From Eutreptiella sp. 'Long Island Sound 2002' (taxonomy: Eukaryota > Euglenozoa > Euglenophyceae > Eutreptiales > Eutreptiaceae): a stretch of 64,000 nt of DNA. Numbering within the stretch: position 1 is the stretch's first letter; each line of letters starts with the position of its first letter. Location of the stretch: NCBI GenBank assembly GCA_964036045.1, contig OZ038392.1:34733330-34797329 (forward strand). The letters run 5' to 3'. The notes under the pieces are model-generated. The model was not told the DNA's origin, made no database searches, and saw only the letters and a program-made list of their open reading frames with translations. The translations under genes were made by a program, and so were the position numbers. Positions 9,550 through 20,473 of this stretch are shown here, in pieces.

Positions 9550-11656
9550 AAGGGTGGACTCAGGGTTCAGCCTGATACCCGGCAGCTAAGACCCACCAAA
9601 CAAACACGTGGATCTCTTGTCTCTCCGAACGAGTACAAGTCAGCCCTACTCCGGCAAGAGTAACTAGTTGCGTGTTGCCGCACGTCAACCGGCTTGTGTC
9701 CATAATGCAATGGCTAATTCAGACGCAGGTAGTGTGCAGAGCTAAAGTGGCGTGGAGTGGTGTCCGCTGTGGTAGTACCTATCAGCGCGAGACCCTGGTA
9801 ATACCTATGAGTCCCCAGACAAGAACAAAGTGGACACTGTGGCACAACCTATCAGTGTCTGTGATCTGAGTCGCCAAACAGAAGTAGACTTGTCGGAAGA
9901 AAACTGGATTGTATGGGTCGCCGATATACAGCAATTGAGTGGGTTAATCCTCTGCTCAACTACCATCATGGTCACTTCTTCAAGTCATGTGTCATGTGTC
10001 ATGTGAACCATCATTCTTCCACTGAGCGTGGATGGTGAAAGATGTGAAAGGTTGTTACCAAGTTCTGACCATTCGTAACTCACTTACACGCAAATGAAAC
10101 AGTGAGTGCTTCTGCAACACTTCTGGTGTTTGAGATGAGTATGGCAAGGCCATGGGCCTAGTGCCTAATTTCGTCGCTTGGGTGGGCGCGTTTCTGCGCT
10201 CAATTCCTGACAAATTCGTACTTACTTTAGAGACCTGGGAACTCGTGGCTCATACACTTTGAAGTCACATACAAGGATGGAGCAAACATACAACTAGGTT
10301 AATTGGCGTCCACTGTGAGTGCTCTATAGACTCTCACTAAGTTGACTTGGGGCGCTCTGATACATGGGCTTCACTCAAATGGGTATATATAGGGGTCGTA
10401 CATGGTGTATTCTGTAAGTGTATGAGTGCAAGTGTGGAAGTGTGTCCTTCAGGTTCGCTCTAGCGAAGGAGTTGACTGCACATGAGCAGCCAAAATAGGC
10501 TGATTGACTTGAAATGGTTATGGATGATCACAAAGATGAAATTCTCTCAAAGAGTGAAAAATGACCAAAATCGACCCAAAACTCACCTCGAAAACACCCA
10601 GGCGCACTCGGAGTGCCCCAGCAGCGCCGTGGCGAACGACGGAGGGCGTCGCCACGCGTCGCAGCTGTCGCTTGCGACCGATCCTGCCAAAAATGGCACA
10701 TTTGGCCAGAAACAGGCCAAAAAGGTCTAAAAACCCAAAATGGGCCAGGATGAAGCCCTGAAACTGGGCAAGACGCTGGAAGAGAGCCGTCGACACACAA
10801 TACCAGTGTCGACGAGTGCCACGAACGCACTCGCGCGTCGAAAAGCTACGACAAGCGTCGCCGACAGAAAAAGAGAGCAAAATTTGAAAATTTGCAAAAT
10901 TGAAGAATTGAAACAGAATTAGCTGCTACAGGTGGCGCAGGACAGTCAAACGCTGTCAGCGCAGCGTAGAGCGTCACGTTGTGAGCGCCGTAACCCTGTC
11001 CGAGCGCGTCGCCAGGGAACAGGGACTCTGATTCGCAACAAAATATCAAAATCCAACTTCAAACTTCAAAATTGCTTCAAGAACACCAAAATGAGAGAAA
11101 CAAACACCTTGTGGACCTGTACTGTACTCCCCAAATTCCAACAAAAGGTAACAAACCAGGACTTCGTTCATTTGAATACGATGTCTCCACTGGAAGGGCA
11201 AACAGAACGACGACCTAGAAATTCATGGTGCGTGAGCGAGGGAAGGAAGGGAGTGGTCAGGGGAGTGAGGTTAGCACGGCCAACGCCAGGGCTTGCAACA
11301 AACGACGAAGCCTCCTATTGACCATCAACTGAACCAAAACAACAACAAAACTGACCAACTGACCCTGACACGAGAAATTATCAACCAAAGCGTTGTTCTT
11401 CCAACTAAACGTTAGCGAAGACCAGAGTGCTTGTTTTCATGGCGCCCAAGAGAAAGCGCGACTGCATTGTGCTTGGTTTCAGGGCGCCCAAGCGGAAGCG
11501 CAACTGCATTGTGCTCAAAATTTGCGACACCAAGCTTCTTTGCGGCCAGTTCCTCCAAACAACCCTGCTGCAATCCTCACTCTGTCGGCGTCACAGTCGC
11601 TGCGAGGGGCCTTTCTTGCTTCCACGACTGCCATGACCCGCTGCTTGTGATCACTC
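9550..11656 (-). other. Untranslated 3' half of the young element's interior
   Basis: No convincing gene lies in about 2.1 kb between the protein and the polypurine tract. A stretch at 10560-10750 repeats short words of the type CCAAAAATGG and GGCCA. At 11440-11517 there is an imperfect tandem pair of about 42 bp, each containing GGCGCCCAAG and CTGCATTGTGCT. Large non-coding interiors are usual for LARD elements. Confidence 0.5.
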
Positions 11657-12754
11657 TCATACATGACGAAAGACACATTGTCCCCACTGCAGATATTTAC
11701 AAGCCTTGCCATAACGGCACCAACGTTTTTGCGCGTACTGGTTGGAGTGTTGGCTTTCTTCCATTGAGTCGTAGTCCCAGTTTCCATGCACGCCTTGTGC
11801 AAACGCGTCTTGAGGTCCCTCCTCTTGTGAATGTTCGTGGGCGCCACTCGACAGACTCACAGTCCAGAGCGGCGCCACACTGCAGTTGGCTGGGAGGATA
11901 CCTTTCATTTGGTGCTGGTAATCATCTTCTTCTGCCTCCGCCTCTTCCTCTTCGGCATGGACGCCTGCTTCTGCCTCTTCCTCTTCGACGTGGTCTTGAT
12001 AGTAGTATTCATTGGGTTGTGCCTCATCCTGATCAGCCTCGACATCTGCTTCTGCCTCTTCCTCTTGGGCATCGACGTCTGATTGTGCCTCTTCCTCTTC
12101 GACTTGGTCTTGGTAGTAGTCCTCATTTGTGTAGTACAGCTGCAACTGAGGGCCACTGTTCTTTAGGTACCAACACTCTAACTGTTCTTTCTCACCCATA
12201 ATGAAGGAGTCCCAGTAGTTGTCAGCGTCCAGCTCAATCGGCTCGCTACCATCAGAATCCTTCCGTCCTTCGTCTTCTTCATTGTGGTAGGTAGTCTGAA
12301 ACTCGTTGTCCAAACTACCCAAGACCATAGCATTCCCTTCACTTTGCATCCAGAGGTTATAGAGAACAAGATAAACAAAATCGTACAGTGTCTGAGAATC
12401 ATGCCACGGCTCCCACTCACCGCAAAAAACCTTGCAACAAACCCTAGCCCAGCACCTGACTGGGCTCGGTAGTAGCCTCGCAGCAGACAGTGAGTCGACG
12501 TGTCCGAACATATCTTGCAGCTGTTGCGCTGTTACTTCCCAGAGATTCTCCACAACTTTGAGTCCAGATTTCCAGGCGACATCCAGTAGACTTCCCCAGA
12601 AATCCTCCAAACCCACGAGGACGGCATCTGGCGCTCTCAGCCCTGCGATATGAAAAACTTCGCGGGTTCCTTCTCCATCGTGGTTTGGATCTTCGGCATT
12701 GGTGTTCCTCTCTTCGTCGATCTCATCCCACACTATACAGAAAGGGCAACCCAA
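11657..12754 (-). CDS. Acidic CCCH-finger protein of the young element
   Basis: This 365-residue frame is the only long one in the element's interior. Residues 1-200 are globular with several Cys and Trp, including a CPFC start. About residues 208-275 form two imperfect acidic repeats, each with YYQD followed by VEEEEA, that are almost entirely Glu, Asp and Ala. The last 22 residues contain a C-X5-C-X7-C-X3-H pattern ending FRHV, close to a CCCH zinc finger, and the protein stops right after it. The frame continues without a Met upstream to a TAG near 12835, with a CECC cluster, so an upstream exon or non-AUG start is possible. Its role is unknown; a Gag-like RNA-binding role is only an inference from its place. 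Confidence 0.6.
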   Translation of the reverse strand: MGCPFCIVWDEIDEERNTNAEDPNHDGEGTREVFHIAGLRAPDAVLVGLEDFWGSLLDVAWKSGLKVVENLWEVTAQQLQDMFGHVDSLSAARLLPSPVRCWARVCCKVFCGEWEPWHDSQTLYDFVYLVLYNLWMQSEGNAMVLGSLDNEFQTTYHNEEDEGRKDSDGSEPIELDADNYWDSFIMGEKEQLECWYLKNSGPQLQLYYTNEDYYQDQVEEEEAQSDVDAQEEEAEADVEADQDEAQPNEYYYQDHVEEEEAEAGVHAEEEEAEAEEDDYQHQMKGILPANCSVAPLWTVSLSSGAHEHSQEEGPQDAFAQGVHGNWDYDSMEESQHSNQYAQKRWCRYGKACKYLQWGQCVFRHV

Positions 12755-13010
12755 GAAGCAACATTCACATGTGACACGCGTGGCGAGCCCGCGAGCTCGT
12801 ACTTCGGCTGCCTCCTTTTCAAACTAAGCACGTTCTTTCGCAAGACGGGCGACGCTGCCATCCCAGGAACATGATTGTGTTTTGCGCGGGCTGTGTAGCC
12901 TTGCATTGACACACGACCAGCCAATCAAGCAGCGTCTGCATTCTCCGCAGCTCTGCTTCTGCTCTGTAGCACCATCAACAAGCGCAGCAGACGTGGAGCA
13001 TGTATTGTCT

Positions 13011-14722
13011 TGTAAGTTCACCCTTTGTGGTGCGCTCGGTTCACATGGCCATTGTCTGGCGGTAGCTCCGTGTTCTGGACCCTTGGGTAGTCCGAGCGGC
13101 AGTGAAGGGGAACCTTGGGGTGATTCCTGGCCCTGGTGCTTGGGCCCCGGCGACTCTGCGGCGCTTGCCCATGTAGGTGGCAACAGGCGTGGAGTGGACC
13201 TATTTTGAGGTGCTTGCTTCTGCCGTAGTTTGCTGCCCCACTTATTGTTTGAAGACCATATCATGATTCTCCTGCTGGGTCTCCGGCTGAGACAAAATCA
13301 CAGTTTGAGAAAATAGTTGGGAGGAACAAGGGAAGCGACGGCAAAGACCAAAGCTGCAGTACTTGTACTGATTTGTTATTCCGGTTGTCACGTAGGTCCA
13401 CAACGCCAGAGACAATACATGGGCTTACAACACCCCTGAGCAACACAAACAGGAAAGTATGTACATCTCTGTCACATACAAACTTTGCAATAAAATCCCC
13501 ACAAGCAGAAACATTGCGTAGCACTCTTGGTGTGCTGTCCTGGCTATCCTGCCGAGCGCGCGTCTGTCAAAGGCGTCGCGCTTCAATTAAGTCGTCGTAC
13601 TGCCTGGAGGTGAAGGCAAAAAATATGCGTGGAATATAATGTAGGTGTATATAAGATCAGAACTTGTTGTTGGATCGGGTGTCTGGCTTTGGTGGGCGAC
13701 TGCAGTTACACCCCCCTACCAGGACGCATCCAGAGGGGTGAGGCTGATACGCACAGAGTAATGCGGTCGGCCACACCTGACACAGGCCTGGACCTAGAAA
13801 CTGTCACAGTCACAATGTAGGGCACTCTGAAGCGTCCCTAAAACAGTCCTGCACCGGCAGGCGCAACTAACTGGGTGTTGCCGCACCCCAGCCGACTGTG
13901 TACCCTGTCTGCTGGTCAAGCGATTCAATCGCCTATCTCCCTAGCGAGTGGTTGGCAGCTCACTGCTGGTCCATGTATACCCTCGACAGCTGTGGTGTTA
14001 CCTATCAACTTCCGGTTCTACACATGTGTCCCACAAAACAGTGACTCTTTTTGCGGCTGTGGTTTGACCTATCAACCTGGTTGTGGTTTGACCTATGAAC
14101 CTGACACATCGCAGCATGCCATGCATACACTGGAATTGTCGCTGCATGACAGTCAAAAGAGCTGTAAATATTGATAATAATTTATGGAGTGATGCTGCGG
14201 ATGATGATGAATGATGATGCACTGACACTGAAGTCATGTGCAATGCAATGTTACATGCTGACAACAACAGAATGGATGATGAATGATGATGAATGATGAG
14301 ATGATGAATGATGATGAATCGATAGACTGCTGATAAACTCCTGATGAATTGATAAAGTGCTGAATGATGAATGATGAATGATGGATGAAACTGATGACAT
14401 GAATGACACTGACATGATTGCTGAGATGAACTGCTGATTGAAATTGGAACTGAAATTCCAAACCTCCTGAATGCTCCATTTTCTCTGGCGTACCCAAACT
14501 GAGGTATGTACAAGCGACAGTGGCGCCTGAAGCTGGCACACAGATACATGGCTGGAGGACAGAAAGAATGTGCGAAAAAATGTCGGTATATGCGGGTGAG
14601 AAAAGGGATCAAGTGAACATTCTGCGGCTCTGCTGTGGTTGTGGGGTCTGTGGGGTCTTTGCCTGCTGTGGTTGTGGGGTCTGTGGGGTCTTTGCTGCAG
14701 TGCTGCCACGGCAGTACTTACA
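13011..14722 (-). repeat. 5' LTR of the young non-autonomous element
   Basis: This is the right-hand 1712-bp copy, nearly identical to the left. In element orientation it is the 5' LTR, and the interior starts at 13010 going down. No convincing tRNA primer site adjoins it, so the priming mechanism is unclear. Confidence 0.9.
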
Positions 14723-14727
14723 GGATG
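14723..14727. repeat. Target-site duplication GGATG, right copy
   Basis: This is the second copy of GGATG, immediately after the ACTTACA terminus of the right LTR. It pairs with the copy at 7823-7827. Confidence 0.9.
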
Positions 14728-15800
14728 CTTATACATTCTGGGACTATAACGAGTCAATTACCCATTCTGGCTCATACTGGATTAAATAGGAAACCCTGGG
14801 AACAATACTGACAGTGTGGTGATCACTCACTGGGTTTTCTTGGCTATCATTACTTTAAATGATTGGATTTCCACCATGGGGATCATTATCATCATGAGGA
14901 TTTGACCTGGATTGGCTATGAATGAGAACTGTATTTCCGTTCACCACAACACACAGAGTCTATCGACAAGGAATTAGACCTGTATTGGCTTATTGCAGAT
15001 TTCGCCACCCTCCATCCGTGTGCAATTCACTGATTTTGGTCTCAATTCAGGCACATTTTGTATCATAATCTGGCATCTGGTCTCATGACTGCAAATGACA
15101 CCAGCCAGTTTCACATATCTTGGACTCCATGAAGGGATACCCGATTTTTTTGACGCTCTACGACATGGCGACACTCGTTTTCTGTTTTCTGACAGTGGAA
15201 TGTCAGATCCTGATTCCATCATGGATCATGGATCTTGATCATGAATGTACATTCTTCACTCAGACTTTCATTTTTCGAATTTTCGAGCTTGAACGAAGCT
15301 ATTTCTGTGTGCCCTAAGGTACCTATACGTTTCATTCAAGTCGATGGCCATCGCGAAGCACAGATCTCAGCACAATTCAGCTCATTTCAGCTCAATTTTG
15401 CACATTTTGCCTTAGATTAGTTGGTTTTTGGTCACTTTCGCCGTTTCGTTCACTTCACTTGACCCAGCCTGACATACTGGCGTATGTTGTCAGAGGGGTA
15501 GTGTAACGGCAGCAGTGACAGCACTCAGATTATACATCAATGTGATCAGAATTTCAATGATTCTCAGATGTACATTAGTGCAGTAAATTTTCCGCTTCAT
15601 TTCATGTTTTCCGTTCGCCGCCAGATGTCGCCTGTGAGCGCGCGTCGAGTCGCATTTGTCTTTCGTGATTTCCCAATCGGATTTATTTAAATTATTTCGA
15701 ATGATTTCACGTTGTGTCATTATGTGCGATGAATGCGCATTGAGATTCTATGTCTGCTCCATTTTTGTAGACCGGGTTTTCGTACTCTTCATATTCCACC
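14728..15800 (+). other. Probable continuation of the Gypsy-1 3' region
   Basis: No gene is seen. This is the DNA that adjoined base 7827 before the nested insertion, so it should hold the rest of Gypsy-1's 3' LTR. It is followed about 1.07 kb later by a gag-like start codon, as if LTR, leader and a second gag copy came in tandem. No LTR ends could be recognised. Confidence 0.3.
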
Positions 15801-16118
15801 ATGGAGTTCAAAGGACTTACAAGTGCTTCGCATATGTCGCTCCCAGAGGCTGGATATGGGTCTGAAGAGGGTCAGTTGGGTTCGGAGATATCAGGGGCAG
15901 TGTCGGGCGTTACGACCCCTGGGGCATCAAGGCTACAGGCTTCGCAGTTACAAGAAAGATCAACCACTATGCAGCGGTTACAGACAGTTCTTATGGGCCA
16001 GGTCCTGACGCTTGGCGTGGACATGATGAACTTGTTGTTGAGCTTTGTGTGCTGCACTTCTTCTCAGGGTTCAAAAGGTCACAAGGGACTGTCTCTGCTA
16101 CCGGAAAGATGTCCTTGA
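15801..16118 (+). pseudogene. Gag-like N-terminal fragment
   Basis: This 105-residue frame has an excellent start context (CCACCATGG). About the first 85 residues are Ser/Gly/Gln/Leu rich with a predicted helix containing RLQ...QLQ, like the N-terminus of many Gag proteins. After about 16060 the composition changes and the frame ends. Nothing downstream continues it. It is probably a truncated gag of a further LTR element, perhaps a tandem Gypsy-1 copy whose own Gag start is outside the window. No domain is recognised. Confidence 0.3.
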
Positions 16119-18005
16119 TTAATGCCCTAGATATTTTGATGACATCCTGCAGGTTTTGAAGTTGAAAACCCAAACCAAAGCAGCAAGTAGAGCAAGAACA
16201 GGATATGGATCGAATCAATGATTGGTTTTGGAATCCAGTGTAACACAGAAGGGCTGCAGATAGACAATGCAGGTTTATACACAAAGATTCAATCACAAAT
16301 GGATAATGCAAAAGATTTTCTATGAAAATTGGACTGACTCAGGCCTCCAAGATAGCATTAGGCACTTCATGTGCACTCTTTTGGGTGAAATGGTGCTGGT
16401 TAGGAATGTGGGGCATAGATGTCAGGCCAACACAGAAAATGACTTGGCCAAGCAACTGAATTCAGAAACAGTTAAAAGGTAGAACCACAATAAGTGGTAG
16501 AAACAATTGAGTATAGGGGTCTTGGGGTGGGAGACCACTAGGCTTAGCCTCCAAGGCCTAAAGCATGAAATGCCTATTTTATTTCAGGATATCCTCCATG
16601 AAGGAAGGTACCTCCACTCATTTGAGTGGTAGGGGTGAACTCCATGGGGGGCTAGGGTTACAACCCTAGTAACTTTGAGCAAGTGTACCAAAAGCTTCAA
16701 AAGAGTGATAAAAATACTTAAGTTAGTCTTAGCATCAACAAAAGGGTTTCAAGGGGGGCTTGGCCTGGATCAAGCCCTCCAAGAAAGACATGGCAGTGAC
16801 TTTTTCTTACTCCCAGTGAGGCCCAAATTAAGTTTGGGCTAAGTCCGGGTTGAGTACGGGTTAGTCCTAGGTTAACCCTAGATTAGGGTTAGGGTCACCG
16901 AGCTGGTGGAACGGGTCTTGGTTTTATAACCCTTTTTAGTGTCTAGGGTGGACCTACCAGGTTTAGCAGCAGCAGCAGCAAGCAAGCAGCAAGCAGCAAG
17001 CAGCAAGCAGCACGCGCGAAATGGGAAAAAATCAGAACTCCGTCGTGGTGCTTTGGATATGAATGATACCTATGGGTGTGAAGTACAATCACACAAAGTT
17101 TGAGCAAGAAACTCAACGGTGGCGGCCGGGAACGGGATTCGCAAGTGGCGGACCTTAGTTTCAAAACCTGCAGTTTAGGGCCAAAAACAGCCATTTTTGG
17201 GCCAAAGAAGCCCCACAACACATTCAAAATGGCCAAACGAAGGGAAACGGTGCATACACTCCGCGTGCGGTGTGACTTCCCCGTGTCAACGAGCTCTTTG
17301 CGGCCATCTAACTCCATGATATGTCCCGGAAATGGCGCAAAAAGGCCCCCAAAAGCTCCAAATGCCGACAGCCACAAACCAAGAATAGGCCATATCTTTG
17401 GCTACATGGCTCATAATGTGATTCCGAGGGCACCTACTCCGCCCACAACCCCCCAGTTCTTAATGGTTTTCTGTCCTCAGAATTGCCCAAACATACGCCT
17501 AGACCCCAATACCTAGGCCCACTACGCTGCGGCAAGCTGCAAGCTCAAGCCCAAACAGGTGGGTGCCCAAATGGGTCAACAGGGTCCAGTAGGGGCAAAA
17601 AGATGACTTTTCTGAAAAATGATCCTAGACCATGTGCGATGCTAAAACAAGTGTTTTTGGACCGTTTTGAGCTTGTGGTGGCCCATTTTGGTCCTCCGAA
17701 AATCCCAAAATGCCTTGAAAATGGGCTGTTTTGGGACCAAAAATGGGTCAAAAATGGGTCAAAAACACATTTTTCCAAATCTCATCCTAGACCATTTGGG
17801 TGCACAAACGGGTGAAATGAGCCCATTTTGAGCCTATTTGGGAGCATTTAGGCCCCTCACAAGTCCAACAAAAGCCTTGAAAGTGGGCCTTGTGGTGAAG
17901 GGGATCACTTGCAAGCTGATTGCACTCTGTCAACGGGCTTCGATGTGTGTCTCATCGGTGTCCCTCACCATTCATACCTGATGTTCTCTCCTCCACCAGC
18001 TCGGT
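16119..18005. other. Non-coding stretch with AGC repeat and GGGCCAAAAA-type words
   Basis: No gene is supported. Contents are a telomere-like patch (ATTAGGGTTAGGG at about 16883), an (AGC/AAGC)n microsatellite at about 16963-17016, and at 17160-17880 many interspersed words like AAAATGGG and GGGCCAAAAA, including a direct repeat of AAAATGGGTC. Open frames here are short and lack recognisable motifs. Confidence 0.5.
16963..17016. repeat. (AGC)n/(AAGC)n microsatellite
   Basis: Imperfect trinucleotide and tetranucleotide repeat of AGC and AAGC units, about 54 bp. Confidence 0.85.
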
Positions 18006-18009
18006 CCCA

Positions 18010-18770
18010 ATATTCAGTCTTGATTAGGGTTAGGTTAAGTGCTATTCAAGTTAGAACAAAGCCTACGTTCAGTCTGATTTAACTCTGTGGAGGATCAAGT
18101 CCAATCAAGGTTGACTCCAAGTAAAGCCCGCTTTAAGTTAGGGCCAGGTTTCGATTAAGTCCGTGTTCTGTCCGGGCTCAGTCGTGGTCAAGTCTAGGTC
18201 AAGCTCCGCTTCAACCATGGTTAAGTCAGGATTAAGTCTCGGTTCAGAACGGATTAAGACTGGTTAAGGCCCGGTTCACCCTCCTTTGCACTTGCGTCAA
18301 GTGCAGGTTAAGGCCCGGCCAAGTTTGTGTTAAGTCCGGGTTTAGTCTTGGTTAGGCCTAGGTCAAGTGTGGGTAAGCCGAGGTTTGGTCCAGATTGAGT
18401 CCATGTTGAGTCAAGGTTAAGCTCTGCTTCTCCTTGGGTTAAGTCTTGGCTAGGTTTGGGTCAAGTCCGGGTGATGCTCATTGAAAGCCCGGTTTCAACC
18501 TAGGTTGAGTCTGTGTTATGCCCAGGTTCAGGACAGGTAAAGCCCGGGTAAAGTCGGGTTTCAGATGGGTCATGTACACGTGAAGTCTCAGTTAAGTTCA
18601 AGTTAAGCCTTTGTAGATACTCTTGGTCACCTACGATTAAATCCAGTTTAAGTTCAAGTTAAGGGTTAAGTCTAGGCTCAGCCCCGGTTGCGGTGGAGTT
18701 AAGCTGGGGTTAAGTGTTGGTGAAGCGCGGATTGATCTTGGTTTTAGTCAAAGATAAGGCCGGTTTTCAT
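18010..18770. repeat. Degenerate minisatellite, unit about 11-12 bp (AGTCCGGGTTA type)
   Basis: About 750 bases are built from diverged units centred on GGTTAAGTC or AGTCCGGGTTA, with many single-base changes and small indels. Unit starts recur every 10-13 bases. A related patch lies at 16835-16900, where the same words run into TTAGGGTTAGGG. It is non-coding. Origin from interstitial telomere-like sequence is possible but not shown. Confidence 0.7.
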
Positions 18771-19984
18771 GTGCTGGTTTGGACTCACCGTCGCTGTCCT
18801 GACCTTTGTTCCATAAAAAGATGTCACATGGAAGGTCCCAACAGGGCGGCACTCGTCAAGGGTGCTCCTAGTCATCACTACTGATGGTGTTGATAACCTC
18901 ATCCTCACTTTTCTTACTTTTCTACATATTTGCGCGGTGTTTTTTTTTGACGTAGACCAGTTCGAACAAAGTTCTGGGCCGGGGCACCACCCCATGCAAT
19001 GTACTGGTGAAAGGTATACATACAAAGGTGGAGGTGAGATCATGGGTCATGGGTCATGCGGCGCTCAGATTAAGCGGTTAGCCTTGTCCCTGCTTTTCTC
19101 GCTTTTTGGGTGGTGCTGAGGATGGTTTGGGCAAGGGCCTCGGACTGAGGAGTGGCGGGTGAGGTGCCGGGAAGGGAGGTGCACGTGGTTGTGGTGTTAT
19201 GCAGAGAGGAAAAGATTGAGCCTTGTTTGGCTGTGATCTGGAAATGGGTTGTGACCTTTTCCTCACCTTCAGCGGTATAGGGGACGGTGGTGTGTACCCC
19301 TGCGGCGTGCGACGTTTTTTGTGCTCTGGGGGGTAGGATGTGCTATAGATGGAGCTCGGCGTGGTGAAATGATGGATCCCTGAGCAAGTGCGTGGAAGAG
19401 AGGGCAGCAGGTGGTCCTGAAGCCATTGGTGACACGTGTGAACCGCCTTGGCGATAGCTGGACGTCGATGAGTCAAACAAACAGAAAATTGCTCCGGTGT
19501 CATGCGAATAGAGGATTTTGGCAAAACATGCAAGGATGTAGGCATGAGAGTGCGGATGAGGTTGCGTTTGTCACCAAGATGTGCAGAAGGCCACTAGGGC
19601 AGTACTAACTGCTGGGTGCTCGAGGGCCAGGCTCTCAGGAAAAGGTCTTGTAAGAACCAAAGCGAGGTACAATGGCTGAGGGTTGACATTGGATCCATGG
19701 CGTGAGATTTATGACACATGTGACAGCGATAAGAAAACATGTCATGGTGAGAGGGGAAACGTGCTACCCATAAGGTCGCTGAAGTCCAGAGAAATGGCGG
19801 ATTGTCCGGTTGGGAAGAATGGCGGTACCAGTCAAAGCTAGAGGACTGGTGGATGGCTGAGTGTTCATGTGACGGGGAAACATGGAAGATATCTTTTTTT
19901 TTTGAGTTTGTTCGTGAGTGGAAAGCCATTGAGGGAGGTGCAGCCTTTAGGAGGGGGTGTGCAGGGGGGGGGGTCAGGTTAGGT
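18771..19984 (-). other. Possible 3' tail of the decayed LINE; no gene resolved
   Basis: A minus-strand Pro/Ser-rich frame at 19078-19545 lies downstream of the RNase H fragment and may be the decayed C-terminus of the same LINE protein. It has no recognisable motif. A G-rich patch lies at 19960-19998. Nothing else is supported. Confidence 0.3.
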
Positions 19985-20473
19985 CGGGGGGGGGGGGCAG
20001 CTGAGATAGATCCACTTGGTCAGCGCGTCGGCGATCTCATTTCCCATGAAACCCAGGTGGGCTTTGAGCCAAGGAACTTCCACTAGTGCTTTGATATGGA
20101 GCAATTCATGCGAAAACGCCAGGAGCCAGCTGTGAGGTGCCTTTGAGACTTAGGGCGGTGCGAGGAATGCTTGTTCACCGCTTTTTCATACACAGAAACG
20201 ACTTTTGAGTTATCCGAGAGAATGCAGATGTGTGTGGCAGGTGAGTGGGTCCTGATGAAACGCACGCAGGATAGGAGCGCCCAAAACTCCGCGGCGCCTG
20301 ACCAACAGAACGGGGAAGGGATAGCGTTGGCGAATGCGGGAGAGTTATGCGGGAAAAAAACTGCTGCTGCACCCGTAAGTGACTTCTTTTCCGAACCATC
20401 AATGTAGACCCATAGGGTTTGGGGGCTGGCACAGGCAAGCATCTGGTGTGCCCTGGAGCACTTCCATTCCGTT
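19985..20473 (-). pseudogene. RNase H domain of a decayed LINE (3' half, LINE-1 fragment)
   Basis: Read on the minus strand from the insertion boundary of Gypsy-2, the frame gives TEWKCSR, then a type I RNase H: YIDGS (first Asp), AAVFF, AAEFWALL (Glu), ILSDN (second Asp). A frameshift near 20100 follows, after which another frame supplies the end, with AHLGFMGNEIADAL (final Asp) at about 20015-20060. The order and spacing match the RNase H at the C-terminus of I/Jockey-like LINEs. The upstream part of the same protein continues in phase on the far side of Gypsy-2 at 31752. The copy is non-functional: frameshifted and interrupted. Confidence 0.8.
20469..20473. repeat. Target-site duplication CCGTT, left copy (Gypsy-2)
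   Basis: The five bases adjoin the left LTR and recur at 31747-31751. Removing the element and one copy restores a LINE reading frame, which confirms the boundary. Confidence 0.9.

Larger units (their letters stand above)
7828..14722 (-). mobile_element. Young non-autonomous LTR retrotransposon (6895 bp)
   Basis: The element has two 1712-bp direct LTRs, each starting TGTAAGT and ending ACTTACA, and perfect GGATG duplications outside. I counted about six differences between the LTRs (about 0.35 percent), so insertion is recent. The interior (9540-13010) encodes no protease, RT or integrase in any frame. Its only long frame is a 365-residue acidic protein on the minus strand. Orientation is set by that frame and by a purine tract, AGCAGGGGGG on the minus strand, directly abutting the left LTR (its 3' LTR). 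It must therefore borrow enzymes, as a LARD-type element does. It sits in the 3' region of Gypsy-1. Confidence 0.9.

Noticed and set aside
13998-14757. Long minus-strand frames rich in His, Ser and Ile in the LTRs (also at 9051-9526)
   Set aside because: They read through the ATGATGAATG repeat, which is open in several phases; the composition is that of the repeat.
20055-20075. Possible dinoflagellate spliced-leader relic (TTGGCTCAA on the minus strand)
   Set aside because: The short match lies inside the RNase H coding sequence (LKAHLG region) and has no other part of the leader, so it is chance.
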